Shown: in pieces, positions 1 through 10,833 of the stretch | How the letters are laid out: each line of letters begins with the position of its first letter | Numbering within the stretch: the stretch's first letter is position 1 | Origin: Ctenosaura bakeri | Taxonomy: Eukaryota; Chordata; Lepidosauria; Squamata; Iguanidae | Reading direction: 5' to 3' | DNA length: 64,000 bases | Assembly: GCA_948474755.1 (NCBI GenBank) | Contig: CAOLHI010001294.1 | Coordinates: forward strand, 310,001 to 374,000 | Notes under the pieces: model-generated | What the model saw: only the letters and a program-made list of their open reading frames with translations | What the model was told of the DNA's origin: nothing | Database searches by the model: none | Translations under genes and position numbers: made by a program

Positions 1-420
1 TATTGAAAAACAACCTGTGGAAAAACAGAAACCACAAGCCAGGAACTCTTAGCCATAGAAATCTCTACACGGGGATAACCCAAAGCCTTAACCAATGATC
101 TGTGGAAAGAATGCATCCCATGCACTGTCCATGGTCCTGAAAGTTGGCCCTTACCAAAAAGAACAAATTTCTTCATATTGGAGTTGGAAACAACTTTGGA
201 TTTTTTAAAAATTGACTGCAATGAGGAACTGAAACTGACATATTTTTTAACTATCCAGGGATCAGAGCAAAACTGGTAGAAGTTTCGGGGTTTGAGGGCT
301 AAAGCTCCTGCATTGGCAGCCATGCTGGCTGGGAGATTCTGGGAGCTGAAGTCCAAGAAAGAAAACAAAACATTCCCAGGTTCTAGTTTAAGAGTAAAGG
401 TTGATCTAAGGCTAATTCAG
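1..420. other. Unassigned host sequence
   Basis: No gene is visible. Around 310-352 there is a short motif (gctggctgggagattctggg followed by agctgaagtcc) that recurs near 23315-23345 and looks like one arm of a dispersed fold-back repeat. The rest is unremarkable. Confidence 0.5.
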
Positions 421-535
421 GGGTGGGAATCATGTGACCTCCAGATGTTGTTGGACTGAAACTCCTAGTATTACTTACCAGGGACCCCATGGTTAGAGTT
501 GATGGGAACTACAGTCTAATAACATCTGGACAGAT
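421..535. mobile_element. Fold-back (TIR) MITE fragment
   Basis: The two ends are imperfect inverted complements: the left arm contains ccagatgttgttggactg and the right arm cagtctaataacatctgg. Similar short palindromic units, with an atgttgttggact arm, occur near 47483 and partially near 42030. I infer a short non-autonomous DNA transposon. The superfamily cannot be assigned from this copy. Confidence 0.5.
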
Positions 536-939
536 TGATACTTCCCAGCTAGAGGCAGTACCCTCCTGGCTATCAAAACTGACCCTAAATTCTTCCACAC
601 ACATTTCTTCTTATTGTACCCAGAAATGGAGTCACTCCCTCAATCTCATGCAGCTGCATTGGACTCTGGTTCCCATCATCTTCAAAGAGCACAGCCAAGG
701 ATAGAGGATGATGACAGTTATCTTCAATAATACCTTGGAGTCCTAGTTCTCTGTCTTCAAACACTGCTACTGTAAAGGCAGTGACAGAGCTACTGTCTTC
801 ACTGCTCAAATTTCTGACTTTCTGATTCACCAGTTCTGTGCAGGGTGACAATCCTTACATCCAACCCAGAACTGAATGGAATGTGACCACTTACGGAGTT
901 TTGCTGGGCTAGGTGTGTCCAGATTTATGTTCTTTTTCA

Positions 940-1165
940 GTCACATATACATCCTGCCTTTTCCCACAACAAGCTTAAGACAGTTATACATGGCTCCCTT
1001 CCCCCACTTTCACAACAACCATGTGAGGTAGGCCATTCCAAGAGAAGGGCACTGCTTCAAGTTCACACACTGAGTTTCATGACTCAGTCAAGACTGGAAC
1101 CTGGATCTCTGGTCTCAATGCAACATTCTAACCATTATCTAGCCCTAGCTCTCAGTAATAACAGA
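940..1165 (-). mobile_element. Old tRNA-derived SINE-like repeat
   Basis: The stretch has the layout of an antisense tRNA-derived repeat: acaaccatgtgaggtaggcc, then a region resembling a 'loss of reading to previous field' tail, then a B-box-like segment (complement of ggaacctggatctc) and a final ctaaccattat. A second fragment with the same gtgaggtaggcc core lies at 1875-1915. It is diverged, so this is a family-level guess. Confidence 0.4.
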
Positions 1166-1645
1166 TACCTTTGCTTTCAGATGCAGGCTGGAATTCAGTA
1201 TTGCAGTTATGGGTACATTATCTCAGATTATGGATCCACGTAACTGATCCATATTTGTCATGATTGGGGGGCCTGTTGTCACAACAATGAATGCCCTCCC
1301 AAACCTACCAGGCAACAGTTGAATTTAGTGAAGAAGATTTCCACTCCCTTTCTGCCAGCAAGTGAGGCTGCAGTGATCCCTCTCACAATTTCTCATCACA
1401 GCTTCACTGGCTGATGGGAGAGGGTAGAAATGTGATCCTCTTTGGGCCCCAATCACTATTTGAATGGACTTCCTTCACCTGATCTGGCTGCTGCCAGGTA
1501 GAGGAGGTTTGGGGGATTGGCCAGGAGATTCTACTTTAATTACATACCTACATAACCAAGTGGGACATGTAGAATTCTGGCTGAGGCAAGAGGTATATAA
1601 CTTGATAAAATAAAATAAACAAATATTAAACAGCAAGGACAACTT

Positions 1646-1790
1646 AAAGAGTCAATGTGGTGTAGTGATTTGAGCATTGGACTATAACCCTGGAGACCAT
1701 AGAAACCTTGGGCATGTCACACACTCTCAGCTCCTTAGGGTCACCATAAGTTGAAAATGACTTGAAGGCACACAACAACAACAACTTAAC
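1646..1790 (+). mobile_element. tRNA-head Sauria-like SINE, internally deleted
   Basis: It starts with the tRNA-like A-box region (tggtgtagtgatttgagcat, then tggactataaccctgg) and ends with the shared tail ccataagttgaaaatgactt followed by gaaggcacacaacaacaaca. The B-box and the middle third seen in fuller copies (for example 27778-28064) are missing. The (ACA)n end marks the 3' terminus. Confidence 0.8.
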
Positions 1791-2050
1791 TCTTTTAGTT
1801 ATAATTATACTGCACCCTTTACTCCCATAAGCCCAAGGCACTGTACATGGATGGCTTTTCTCCCCCTCACTTTATCTTCACAGTGAGGTAGGCCAGGCTG
1901 AGAGCAAATCGCCAAGATCCAAAGGTATCAGCATCTCAGGCTAGCAGAGTTCTGACTCTCTCTCTGAAGCCCTCTGTGGTGTCAGAACCCGCTGTCGAGA
2001 GTTATCTGCTACCTGGAGAGATGAATGGGGAATTAGAGCAGAGGGAATTA

Positions 2051-2287
2051 TCAATTCCGGATTGAGCAGAAGTTGAAGTTGCGAAGGAACCAGTGCTGTG
2101 GAGGACAAGACCAAAGACGAGAGAGGTAGGTTACCATGCTAATTGCTGCCATGAGGCCTAGGAGACAGTGAATGCAAAAGACCGAGCATGATGTCCTGTC
2201 AAGGAATTGGGTGACTGCTGACTGCAGGGTCTTGCACCTGGTGGTGTGGAAGGAATACTCTCCTGAGAGTGGAGTCCAGGATTGCAC
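2051..2287 (-). pseudogene. DIRS RT C-terminal fragment (copy A)
   Basis: The 78-residue frame carries MVTYLSRL followed by QHWFLRNF. This corresponds to MTVTYLSRL and QHWFVRTF in copy B (minus, about 11520-11590). It is the end of the reverse-transcriptase region before RNase H. The element is cut off just after this point, so nothing downstream survives. Confidence 0.75.
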
Positions 2288-2420
2288 CTATCAAGTTGAG
2301 GGAGTGTGCTGGTTCTAGGTGAGATTTCTTGGAGTTGATGTTGAGACTGAGGTTGGACAAAAGAGAGAGAGTCAGGTGAATGTTTCGGTAGAGTCTGTTT
2401 CTGCAGGTCGCCAGCAGCAG

Positions 2421-3168
2421 CTAATCATCCAGATATCGGTACATCATAATGCCTTTCATCCTGAGGAAGGAGACAACAACTGACATACACTTGGAAAAGA
2501 CCCTGGGAGCTGTCAACAGGCTGACAGCAAAGCGGAGATATTTCTTGCGGTGAGGGCAAATGGAGATGTGGAAGTAGGTATCCTGAAGGTTGATCAAGGA
2601 GAACCAGTTTCCTCTGTTGAGGAGGGTAAGAATGGAGGCCAAGGTGACCATCGTGAACTTGTGGGGCCTTATGAAGTGATTGATGTTGCAGAGATCTAAG
2701 ATGGGGTGGAGACCACCATTCCTCTTGGTAATGGTGAAATATTGGGAGAAGAAACCCATGGTTTTCACCTTCTATGGTGTCTTTATGTAGAAGGTTGTCA
2801 ATCTCCCTCAGAAAGATGGGGTTTGGGAATGTAGAATGAAAAACATCAGTAGTGGGAGTATTTAAGAATTCGATGGCGTAGCCCAGGAGGAGAATGGTAA
2901 GTACCCAGGTATCTGAAGTGATGGCCCACCAGATGGAATAGTGGCAGGCAAGGTCTGGAGCCCTGGATGGTATGTAGGCAGTCAGACAAAAGTATGGAAG
3001 TGGTGGTGACCTGTCAGGGGAGTCAAAACCAAGATTTGGTGGTGGAAGTAGACTTTTTGAAGGATGTCTCTCACTGTTTAAAAGAGCAGCGAGATGAAAA
3101 GGAAGGCATGGAGGATTGTAAGGACTGAGGATGAGAAGACCACAAGCAGAAAGAAGAGGAGGTGGCAC
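2421..3168 (-). pseudogene. DIRS reverse transcriptase (copy A), frameshifted
   Basis: Two overlapping minus-strand frames (3168-2425 and 2768-2421) together cover the RT fingers and palm. Visible motifs are GFFSQYFTITKRNGGL, the catalytic-aspartate segment INLQDTYFHI, and YLDD at the end of the second frame. The core Asp pair is therefore still present, although the frame is split and stops right after YLDD. Copy B has the equivalent region at 12625-11015. A reverse transcriptase of a DIRS element copies its RNA into cDNA; this copy cannot encode one intact. Confidence 0.8.
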
Positions 3169-3338
3169 ACTTCCAGGAGAAACAGTAAGATTGGGATCTA
3201 TGCTGTTAAGGCTGAGATCTGAAACCCATGTTTCTGGCAGTCAGTCTGGCCTTCATCAGGTGGTCTATGGCATAATCCATGGTGGAATGGAAGAGATCCT
3301 GAAAGGAAGATTCTCTATAAGCTTCTGGGTGTCTTTTA

Positions 3339-3740
3339 TCAGGCCTGCAAACACAGCCATGCATAGGAGCGGAAAGTGGCAGCACCTGTCATATCCCTTG
3401 CTGTACACTTGACAGAGTGGCATGATGACTGAATTAGTTGGGTGGACACGGTTACAGATTTGTTGTAGTATTGGAGAGTTGTGGACTTCTGTTCATCTAG
3501 CAAGAAGGAGAGAAGTGGTAGTGTTTTCTCCCAAGTGGTGCACTGGTAAGCAGTGAAACAGGCCTGAGTATTGGAGGCCCTTGCAATAAGTGAGGCGACC
3601 AAGTAGAAACATTGGCCGAAGATGTCAAGACGATGTCCCTCCCTGTCAGGTCGTGTGGTGTGCACTTTCTTGCCATCTTTTGTCTGAAATGCCCCAACAA
3701 CTATAGAGTTGGGGGTAGAGTGGATGAATAGATAGTGCAC
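3339..3740 (-). pseudogene. DIRS gag C-terminal region (copy A)
   Basis: This frame contains REGHRLDIFGQCFY, SLIARASNTQACFTAY and YNKSVTVSTQ. These align with CEGHCFDTFGRRFY, SLIARISNTQACLDAY and YNESVALSNQ in copy B (13190-12522). Shared conservation between two diverged copies supports a real structural protein domain rather than a chance ORF. It lies just upstream of the RT, as in copy B. Confidence 0.75.
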
Positions 3741-5545
3741 ATCTCTATGTTGAATCCAGTAAATATGCTTCAGATGGCAAGATGTAGGCTGGAGAGAGGT
3801 AGGTTACACCCAAGGATGTTTCATCCACCTCTTGGAGAGCTGGAAGGAATGAGATGGGAGTGGCAGCAGGTGCTCTCATGTCAACATACTGGAAAACTGG
3901 ATCTTGAACAGGGGGAGGGGGGCAGAAACATCCAAACCAATGGTCTTTGCCGTCCTAAGGAGGATGTCTGAAAACTGCTTGATGTCCTCTGGTGCAGAGT
4001 CTAGAACTGGCTCACCAAAGACTGTCAGTGGTGAGTTGTGGGATGCTGGACGAGACTCAGGGGACTCCTCCTTGGTGTCACAGGATTCTGAAGGGGTGGA
4101 TGAGAAAGGGTTGGACTACAGCATCTCCAGCAGTGGCATTGGTGTCAAATGTCGGTACAAGTGCAGCACAGATAGGCTCCAATGTCGAGGTGGTCAGTAT
4201 CGGCATCGCTGTAGTCAAGACTGGGATCGAAGCATGAGGAGAGGCAGGAAGTGGTCTTGACACAGTGGATGTCATTCTGGGAGGAGGGGAGATCACTCCA
4301 GAATGTTGTGGTCGACCCTGATGCTCTGGTATCAAAGTTGGTACCAAAGAAGTCTCCAGTATCAGTGAGTAACAATGAGAGCAATCAAGACTGAGATCGA
4401 GATGAGGAACAATGGTGGTGCAGCAAGGCTGAGGTCTCAACAGCAAGTGGGATCGGGAGTGTGACCAAGACGGTACCAAAAGAAGAAGCAAGGAGACCAG
4501 TATCGGACATCAGGATGGTATCTATTGTGCTATGTTGGCAAGTAAGAGTAATAGGGACTGGGAGGTTCTCTCCATACATACTCACATCCATAATGATCGA
4601 TGTAGGACACCGATGAGAATGGCAACTCCTCTCTAAGGCCCTGAAGTAGGTAATCAAGTTGACAGTATGGACAGTCGCAGTGGTCTGGAGAGTGGTCTTG
4701 GTCTCTACTGTCTGGTGAACATCAGTCCTCACAAATTAGACAGTGATCTCTAGTCAGCAAAGGAGGTAACAAGACCAACGTATGTTCTACTTGGTGGGCA
4801 GGCTGTTGAGTGGACGAGGCCAACTGGGCAGAAGGGGTTGTTACTAATGGCAGTGGGGTCAGTTCCAATACCAGTATAAGCTGCTCATCCTGATTTGTAG
4901 AAGTGGTTTCCTCCCTGGATGTCAAGGTTGGACGAAGGTGGTGCTATACCTTTTTCTATTTCTTCTTGGAGATGCTGCCAACTCCTGTGGGAGATGGTGT
5001 TCCTGTGAAGCTGTAGACTTTGTCGCATCCCCAGCCTGGGATGGCAGAGTTGATGGAGATGTAGGTGACGGTCAGATCATTTCCCTTGGTATCGCTGATT
5101 GAGCAGTTGTGGTCATGGTTCGTCTATGTGAAGATTCTGTCAAAGTCTTCAATGTTGAAGGGGAGGGCCTTGCTATGGAATGCAGAATCCTCGGTAAGAA
5201 GGATGAAGTCAATTTTAGTATTGATGTTGTTACCGATACAGAGGGATGTCGAGAAGCTGTCAACAAGGAGGCTGATGCCGTGTAGAGAGCTGTGTTGGTG
5301 GCTACCTGTTCCTTGATGCAGAGGGCTTGCTCCCAAAAGAAGGACTTTAGACAGGAAGGCTCTGTTCTTCAATGTTTGGGAGGTAACTGCCAGCAAATAG
5401 AGCAAGCCTAGACATTGTGCCCCTCTCCCACATAATAAAAATACTCAGAATACTCAGAATGAGCATCGGAGAGAGTAACTTTGTGTTCGCAAGAAGCACA
5501 AAGTTTGAACAGTGAAGTGGACATGGAGGGGGAATGGAAATGTTT
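3741..5545 (-). pseudogene. DIRS gag N-terminal and central region (copy A), multiply broken
   Basis: Near 5545-5400 the minus strand encodes an N-terminal start MSTSLFKLC followed by ASCEHKVTLSDAHSE. This is a Cys-rich module that matches KVTLSDGHSEC beside the L1 junction in copy B. Downstream comes SQTLKNRAFLSK (about 5380), matching SQTLKNRASRLK in copy B. The middle is Ser/Thr/Pro-rich and broken into short frames by stops and shifts. The assignment rests on order and on similarity to copy B. Confidence 0.65.
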
Positions 5546-5836
5546 TGGTTTTTTCGGGAGAGGATAGAATAAAAAAGTAGAGAGTATAGTAAGGAAAGGA
5601 GAGAAAGAGAAAATGAAAGGAACTTTGCTACTCAGCCAGAAGCTCCTAAGCTGCTAAACATTCAGTGGACAAAAGAAAACTGAGAGGGAAGTAGCTTGGT
5701 GGGCTCAAGCATGCTCAGTATGCAGTGGTGAGCGAGGGGTTCCTGCCAAACTACTCAACTCTAGAAGCTTCCGAAATTAGTTATGTGCAGGTGCGAAGAC
5801 TCAATTGTGTGAGGCACAGAGATCATGAAGAAGAAG

Positions 5837-6248
5837 TGATCACAACAAACAGGGGAGCTCTAGATGTGACTGTTTTTCATTGTTTCACTCTTTGTCTTGC
5901 TAGAAATTTGGGGAGCGAAGGAAAATTTCATTTCAGGCTGCAGAACTCTCATTTGGAAATGCCAGAAAATGTAACTGTTGTGGAAAGAGCAAAACGGTTC
6001 TGAAGCTCCTGGCCCTAGGATGCCAAAGGAGGCAGGAGAGGAAGGGAAACTGCTGGCTTCCTGCCTCCCAAATCCTCTCACCCAGAATGGTAACAGCTGG
6101 CCAGCCGTGTTTCTTGATCCTAGCGATTAAATCCCAATCAGGACCCACAGAGAAGAGGGGGTGGGTTGAGGCAGGAGGACATATCTGGCAGAGGGGAAGA
6201 GAGAGCGTGCACACACAAAAATAATTCTCCTTCCTGTAGCACAGGACC
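5837..6248. other. Unassigned sequence
   Basis: No recognised gene or repeat between the DIRS terminus and the next SINE. Short ORFs on both strands show no family motif. Confidence 0.4.
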
Positions 6249-6360
6249 AGCGAGCAAGTGTGATGTAGTGGTTTGAGTGTTGGACTACAACCCTGGAGAC
6301 TAGGGTTCAATTCCTTGCTCAGCCATGGAAACCCACTGGGTGACCTTAGGTATGTCAGGA
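6249..6360 (+). mobile_element. tRNA-head Sauria-like SINE, 5' part
   Basis: It carries the A-box side gatgtagtggtttgagtgtt, the B-box side agggttcaattcc, and then ccatggaaacccactgggtg. It stops soon after accttaggtatgtcagg, so the body and ACA tail are missing. Confidence 0.8.
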
Positions 6361-7242
6361 TGCAGGGCTCCTGCTATAATGTATCTGCTGGATGTGTATT
6401 AGAATGTATCAGGTAGTCAGGGTAAGGAATGCCAGAGTTAGGTAGAGCACTACAGAGTATTAAATGCTACTATCAAGATCAGAAGCATCAAAAGGTGTTG
6501 TGAGAACTCGAAGGGTTCAGAAACAAGGGGCAGAAAACATGCTCCAGTCTCAAGGATGAAAGATGAGTAAACAACTGCAAGTCTGTGAAATGTCTAAGGA
6601 TGTTGGGTGATGTTAAATTTATGATCATCTACAATCCCAGCTTTGCTCATCTGAATTTGTACATGAAGGTGTTGGCTTAAAATATACATAGTTGAAGATT
6701 CTCAGTTGCCCTTTCATTACTATGATTAACAAGAGTATTAACTGCTTCCATTGGCATATTATATGACTAACCTCTGGTTTGTTAACTTTGTATGAAACTA
6801 TTATTACTGAAATTGTGAGTACACTTGTGACAACAGTGATAGCCTTGTTTATGTACATTATGTACTTACACACTGCCCCGGTCATCCATATAGCCAACAG
6901 AAGAGTTAGATAGGAAATAATAAGTAGTCAGTCTTGAGTGAAATACTAACCTTGCTGGTGCATGTTCTATTCTACTTTCCTAATCAAGAAAAATAGTATA
7001 AAAATGTGAAGCTTGAAGGACAGAGTTACCATTCTGGACCACTACTGCTAGTAGGAGGGACCGAATGCAGTTCTGATTATCAGCAGAATCTTTTGGCCAA
7101 AGAAAACTCTTTTATGTATATTTTACTGTACTGCATACTTTGCATCCTATGTGGCTGCCTCACTTCCTACCCAGTTTCAGGGTTCAACCCAACTCTGTGG
7201 CCAATCCATTCAGATATGGGCGGTGAGAGATTTCAACCTGCT
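6361..7242. other. Unassigned AT-rich sequence
   Basis: No gene is seen. A tgttgtgagaa motif near 6497 resembles the start of the LTR-like segment at 44497, so part of this stretch could be a diverged LTR, but the match is weak. Confidence 0.3.
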
Positions 7243-7365
7243 CACAAAGGTATAAAATCTGTGAACACCATGTATGCTTCAGCCTCAGTCATTTCAGAAG
7301 AATTGTGCTGTGTTGCTTGCTTTACTATAAATAAACACTAACTCAGAGTGGAGTTGTGGACTGAG
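7243..7365 (+). mobile_element. Possible LTR 3' portion (weak)
   Basis: There is a TATA-like ggtataaaatc near 7250. It is followed about 70 bp later by gttgcttgctttactataaa with an AATAAA signal at about 7329. The spacing and the sequence around the polyadenylation signal resemble 44720-44770, where the boundaries are better. No flanking retroviral genes are present. This could equally be unrelated host sequence. Confidence 0.25.
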
Positions 7366-7830
7366 GCCCTTTCCGCATGTGGGAAAGGAACCACGCAAAA
7401 GCGGGACTCACCGGACTTCTTCAGCGTCCGGGCGAGTCCGTCGGGACGAGGAGCAGTGCGAGCTCGTCGCTCTGCACTGCTCCGGTGTCCAAAATGGCGT
7501 CTTCCAGTTGGTGGAGGCTCTCCACCAACCGGAGAAGCTCTCTAGCCTAAAGCCGCCCCCGGCAGATCTGCAGGCATGCACTAGTGCGCGCCTGCAAATC
7601 TGCACCAGAGCTCAGCGACAGAGCGACACGGGGTCGCATGCTCTGTGCTTTTTAAAAACCTCTTAAAAGAGGTTTTTAAAAAGCACGCTGCACGACCAGT
7701 TCCGGTCGCTCCAGAGCGGACTGAGATGTGGAACTACGAAAAGTAGTCCGCCCCAGTCCACTCCACAGTGCAGAAGACCTTCGTCGGAGGTCGCTCTGCA
7801 CTGTTTTAATAGGCCGGTGCGGAAATGGTC
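7366..7830. mobile_element. GC-rich fold-back DNA transposon (non-autonomous)
   Basis: The terminal ggccctttccgca and tgcggaaatggtc are inverted complements over about 13 bp with three mismatches. The interior is CpG-rich, unlike the AT-rich flanks, and holds a 20-bp perfect hairpin at 7645-7686. No transposase is encoded. The superfamily is unclear because no target duplication could be fixed. Confidence 0.55.
7645..7686. repeat. Perfect 20-bp palindrome
   Basis: The arm gtgctttttaaaaacctctt is followed by a 2-base spacer and its exact complement. It lies inside the fold-back element. It would form a strong cruciform in DNA or hairpin in RNA. Confidence 0.9.
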
Positions 7831-7861
7831 TGATAGTTACCCAGGGCAGGACAGGGTGTGG

Positions 7862-7958
7862 CATACCCTCTGAGTTCTAGAAAGCCCCATGACAGAGTTG
7901 CTTTGGGTCCATCATAATAAATCAGAAATGACTCAGAGGAACACAACAACAACAAACA
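7862..7958 (+). mobile_element. tRNA-head Sauria-like SINE, 3' half
   Basis: Only the end is present: agccccatgacagagttgct, tttgggtccatcataa, then aaatgactcagaggaacaca and (ACA)n. The tRNA head is missing. The fold-back element ends about 30 bp upstream. Confidence 0.7.
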
Positions 7959-8511
7959 GAGGACCGGTGTTACTCCTGAAAGTTAGGGTATACAGGTGTC
8001 TGTGTGTCTGTTCAGGTATGTGTCTGTGTGTGACAGGGACCGAAGAGGGAGGGAAGAAAAACATGAATGTGTTGCAAGAGTTTGAGTGATTTAAAAAAAA
8101 AAAAAAGGAAACCAATTCTCCCTGCTCCAGAGATTAGCAATTTCAGTTAAATCCATCTCAGCCAATCTGAGTCTTTAATTAACAGCCTGGTCCCATCTAA
8201 ATTCTGGAGCGTTCCCCTAAGCTACAGTCCTTTGGGATTTGAGGCATTTAGATCCAAACATAGATACACATCCCTCCTCAGTTCCCAGTATGCAAACAGG
8301 CTAATTGCTGTTCTGTTAAAATGAAATACTCTTGTTGCAAGAGATAGAGAGAGGGAATGAACCAACACCCCAACAGCATGGCTGAACATAAGGCACTAGT
8401 GTTTCAGAGATCCCTGCACTTCAGAAACTGCATCAATACGACAACTCTTCAGCTTAGCTGAACAAGAAAGAGTCTGCACAGGAGAAGCTATCATGTAGTT
8501 TTCTTGCCCTT

Positions 8512-8637
8512 ACCTCCCTCTGAGGCTGAGAGAATATAACATGCTCAAGTTGGTTTCCATCACTGACTGGGATTTGAACCTCACACTTCTGGAGTCCTAG
8601 TCCAACAGTCAAACCACTATACTATGATAGCTCTCAA
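8512..8637 (-). mobile_element. tRNA-head Sauria-like SINE, 5' part, antisense
   Basis: The reverse complement of the SINE head is seen in order: ctctgaggctgagagaat, then a B-box complement (gggatttgaacctc), then caaaccactatactatga. The tail is missing. Confidence 0.8.
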
Positions 8638-9250
8638 CCCCCTCTCACCCTATATGCAGATAACTAAACAACCAAAATAGACAAATAAGTAATAATAAGA
8701 ATAGTAGACAGAGCTGGGGGTGCTATAGTTATTGTTTATTCTCACCCCACCAACTCAACAGATGCAACATAAACCATGACAAGCATCCGAAAATACAAGA
8801 ATGCATCTAAAAATTCAGTGTGCATGATATGAGCCCCCTGTTTTAAATACTAAGTGAAAATCCTGTAGCACTAGTGGAACTGTGCCACTATCCATTTAAC
8901 TCTCTCCCAGAGATCTGAGAGATTGGCCAGCCGTGACAGGGTGGAAGCTTTGGGTGCTAAAAGATTCATTTTCTGGATGAATGGCAAAAAGGTCACTGTT
9001 ATTCGGGTCTAAAGGGATATCCTCTCCCGTCTCAGCTTGAGTTCTGAAACCACCGACTGCAATTCAATCATGTCTTCCTTATCACACTGTCTTGCTGTCA
9101 GTTGTCCCTGTGTGAAGGGTGCTTCAAAAAAATTCAACTGTCTCTTCTAAGGGAAGCTGCTAACATCTATTACTCCCCGCTGTACAGATCATGCAGCTGT
9201 TAACACTAAGTATAGAATTTCGCACCTGATCCGGGCACTTCAGTCACAAC
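8638..9250. other. Unassigned sequence flanking DIRS copy B
   Basis: No gene or clear repeat was recognised. The base composition is ordinary. Confidence 0.4.
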
Positions 9251-9455
9251 AGGTTGCTTACCTGTAACTGTGGTTCTTCAAGTGGTCATCTGTACCCTCA
9301 CACAATGGGGAATCTTCGCGCATGCACAGTAGCTTTCAGAAAGTTCCAGAGCTGAGCAGCTTGGCGGAACCCCTCTCCCATCCAGCACTGAGCATGCTCA
9401 GTCCTGCCAAGCTAAAGGTCTCTCCTCAGTTTCGAAGTCTGCCGAAGCAGGGACC
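9251..9455. repeat. DIRS left inverted terminal repeat
   Basis: It is the inverted complement of 21715-21905. Both contain the complement pair for tttcggaaagttccagagct, gagcagcttggcgga and gtcctgccaagcta. The outermost part (ggttgcttacctgtaactgt) is complemented in the internal region at 9505-9533 rather than at the other end. Confidence 0.85.
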
Positions 9456-9495
9456 TGAAGAGGGGAGGGTGGGAGGGTGTGTGTGAGCGCACAGA

Positions 9496-9572
9496 TGGCC
9501 ACTCAAAGAACCACAGTTACAGGTAAGCAACCTATTCTTCTTCTTTGTGGTCTCTGTGCCTCACACAATGGG
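9496..9572. repeat. DIRS internal complementary region
   Basis: The first half (aagaaccacagttacaggta, then agcaacct) is the exact complement of the extreme left end at 9251-9279. The second half (ttcttcttctttgtggtctc, then tgtgcctcacacaatggg) complements the extreme right end at 21870-21904. An internal segment that joins the complements of both termini is the diagnostic DIRS feature; it is thought to template completion of the ends during replication. Confidence 0.85.
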
Positions 9573-9609
9573 AGACTGAGTAGCTTACCATTGGACGGAA
9601 GGTCAGGTC

Positions 9610-10724
9610 CTACAGGATCGAAGCCAGCACCACACGACCAAAACAAGCATCACACTGGGCGTGGCAATCAAGGCAGTAGTGTCGAATGAAGGTCAAGGGC
9701 CACGACCAGGTAGCCACACGGCAGAGTTCTTGCAGATCGACCCCACGGAGGAGAGCTGCTGACGAAGCCATGGCCCTCATGGAGTGGGCATGGAGCAGAG
9801 GAGCTGGTGGAGGTTGTTCTGCAAGTTTGTAAGCCAGTTGGATTATCTGGACCACCCACTTAGAAAAACACTGGGTAGACACCTTGTGACCCTTCCGGCG
9901 GCAACCATAACAGACAAAAGGTGTGGGGTCTGTTGGAAGGTAGAGGTCCACTGAAGGTAGAAGGCTAGCGTCCGATGGACGTCGAGCGAATGAAGTTAGT
10001 GCTCGAGAAGCGAAGCCAGATCAGGATAGATGGTAAGTAAGATGATGTGCTGATTCAGATGGAAGTCTGAGACGACCTTGGGGAGGAAGGACACATCTGG
10101 GCACAGCACCACTTTATCTTGATGGAATACCAGGAAAGGCTTTGACCTTAGCACAGTGAGTTCTCCTGCCCGCCTAGCCGAGATGACAGCAACCAAAAAG
10201 GACGTTTTTAAAGTAAGAAGACAGTCATCCAACATTGCCATCAGCTCAGAGGGAGGTCGAATCAGTTGGGAAAGGACAAGCGACAACAACCAAGGTGGAA
10301 GAGGCAGGGTGACAGGAGGGTAGAGATGCTGAAGGCCCTTGAGGAATTGTTTAAGTGTGGCATTCCTAAAAAGGGCCGCAGAGGGAGTACCACGTGGTTG
10401 GTAGGCTACAATGGCCGACAGATTGACTTTCAGGGACGAGAATGCAAGGCCCTGTTCACGGAGCTGTAGGAGGAAATGTAGCACAGTTGACAGCACTGCT
10501 GGGGACGATGCCTCGTGTCGGGTATCTGCGAAGGCCACTAATCTCCACCATTTGTAACCATATGATCTCCTAGTGGACTCTTTCCTGGCAGCCGTGAGAA
10601 CAGCTTGGATGGCAGGAGAGTCTAGAAAGTTATCCTCCATGCGTGGAGATGCAGAAGAGGCAGGTCTGGATGCAGGACGTGCCTGTCCGAGTGGGAGAGG
10701 AGGTCTGGCGCACAATGAAGACAC
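9610..10724 (-). pseudogene. DIRS tyrosine recombinase (copy B), frameshifted
   Basis: Two minus-strand frames, 10724-9996 and 9951-9610, cover the enzyme that integrates the circular DNA. The first has an N-terminal SAM-like part (STRRSYGYKWWRLV) and the first catalytic arginine in SARRAGELTVL. The second has the His-x-x-Arg box in HSMRAMASS and the catalytic tyrosine in FIRHYCLD. The frame changes between 9996 and 9951, after PDLASLLEH, so it is not translatable as one protein. All R-H-R-Y residues can be read. Confidence 0.85.
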
Positions 10725-10833
10725 ATCTTGTGGTTCTGAGCAGCTGCAAGGAGAAGGCTGAACCCATGCTGTCTCAGCCAGTAGGGGCTATCAGAATGGC
10801 GTTCATCTTGACCATCGCAATCTTGTCCACCGC

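Larger units (their letters stand above)
2051..5836 (-). mobile_element. DIRS-type YR retroelement, copy A (3'-truncated)
   Basis: Read on the minus strand it starts at a DIRS terminus near 5836 (gtgaggcacagagatcatga on the plus strand, matching copy B near 21880). It runs through gag and reverse transcriptase and stops inside the RT region at about 2051. RNase H, the methyltransferase-like domain, the tyrosine recombinase and the far terminus are absent. The reading frame is broken many times, so it is an old copy. It lies about 3.4 kb from copy B in the same orientation; protein and terminal similarity show they are related, not recent duplicates. Confidence 0.85.
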
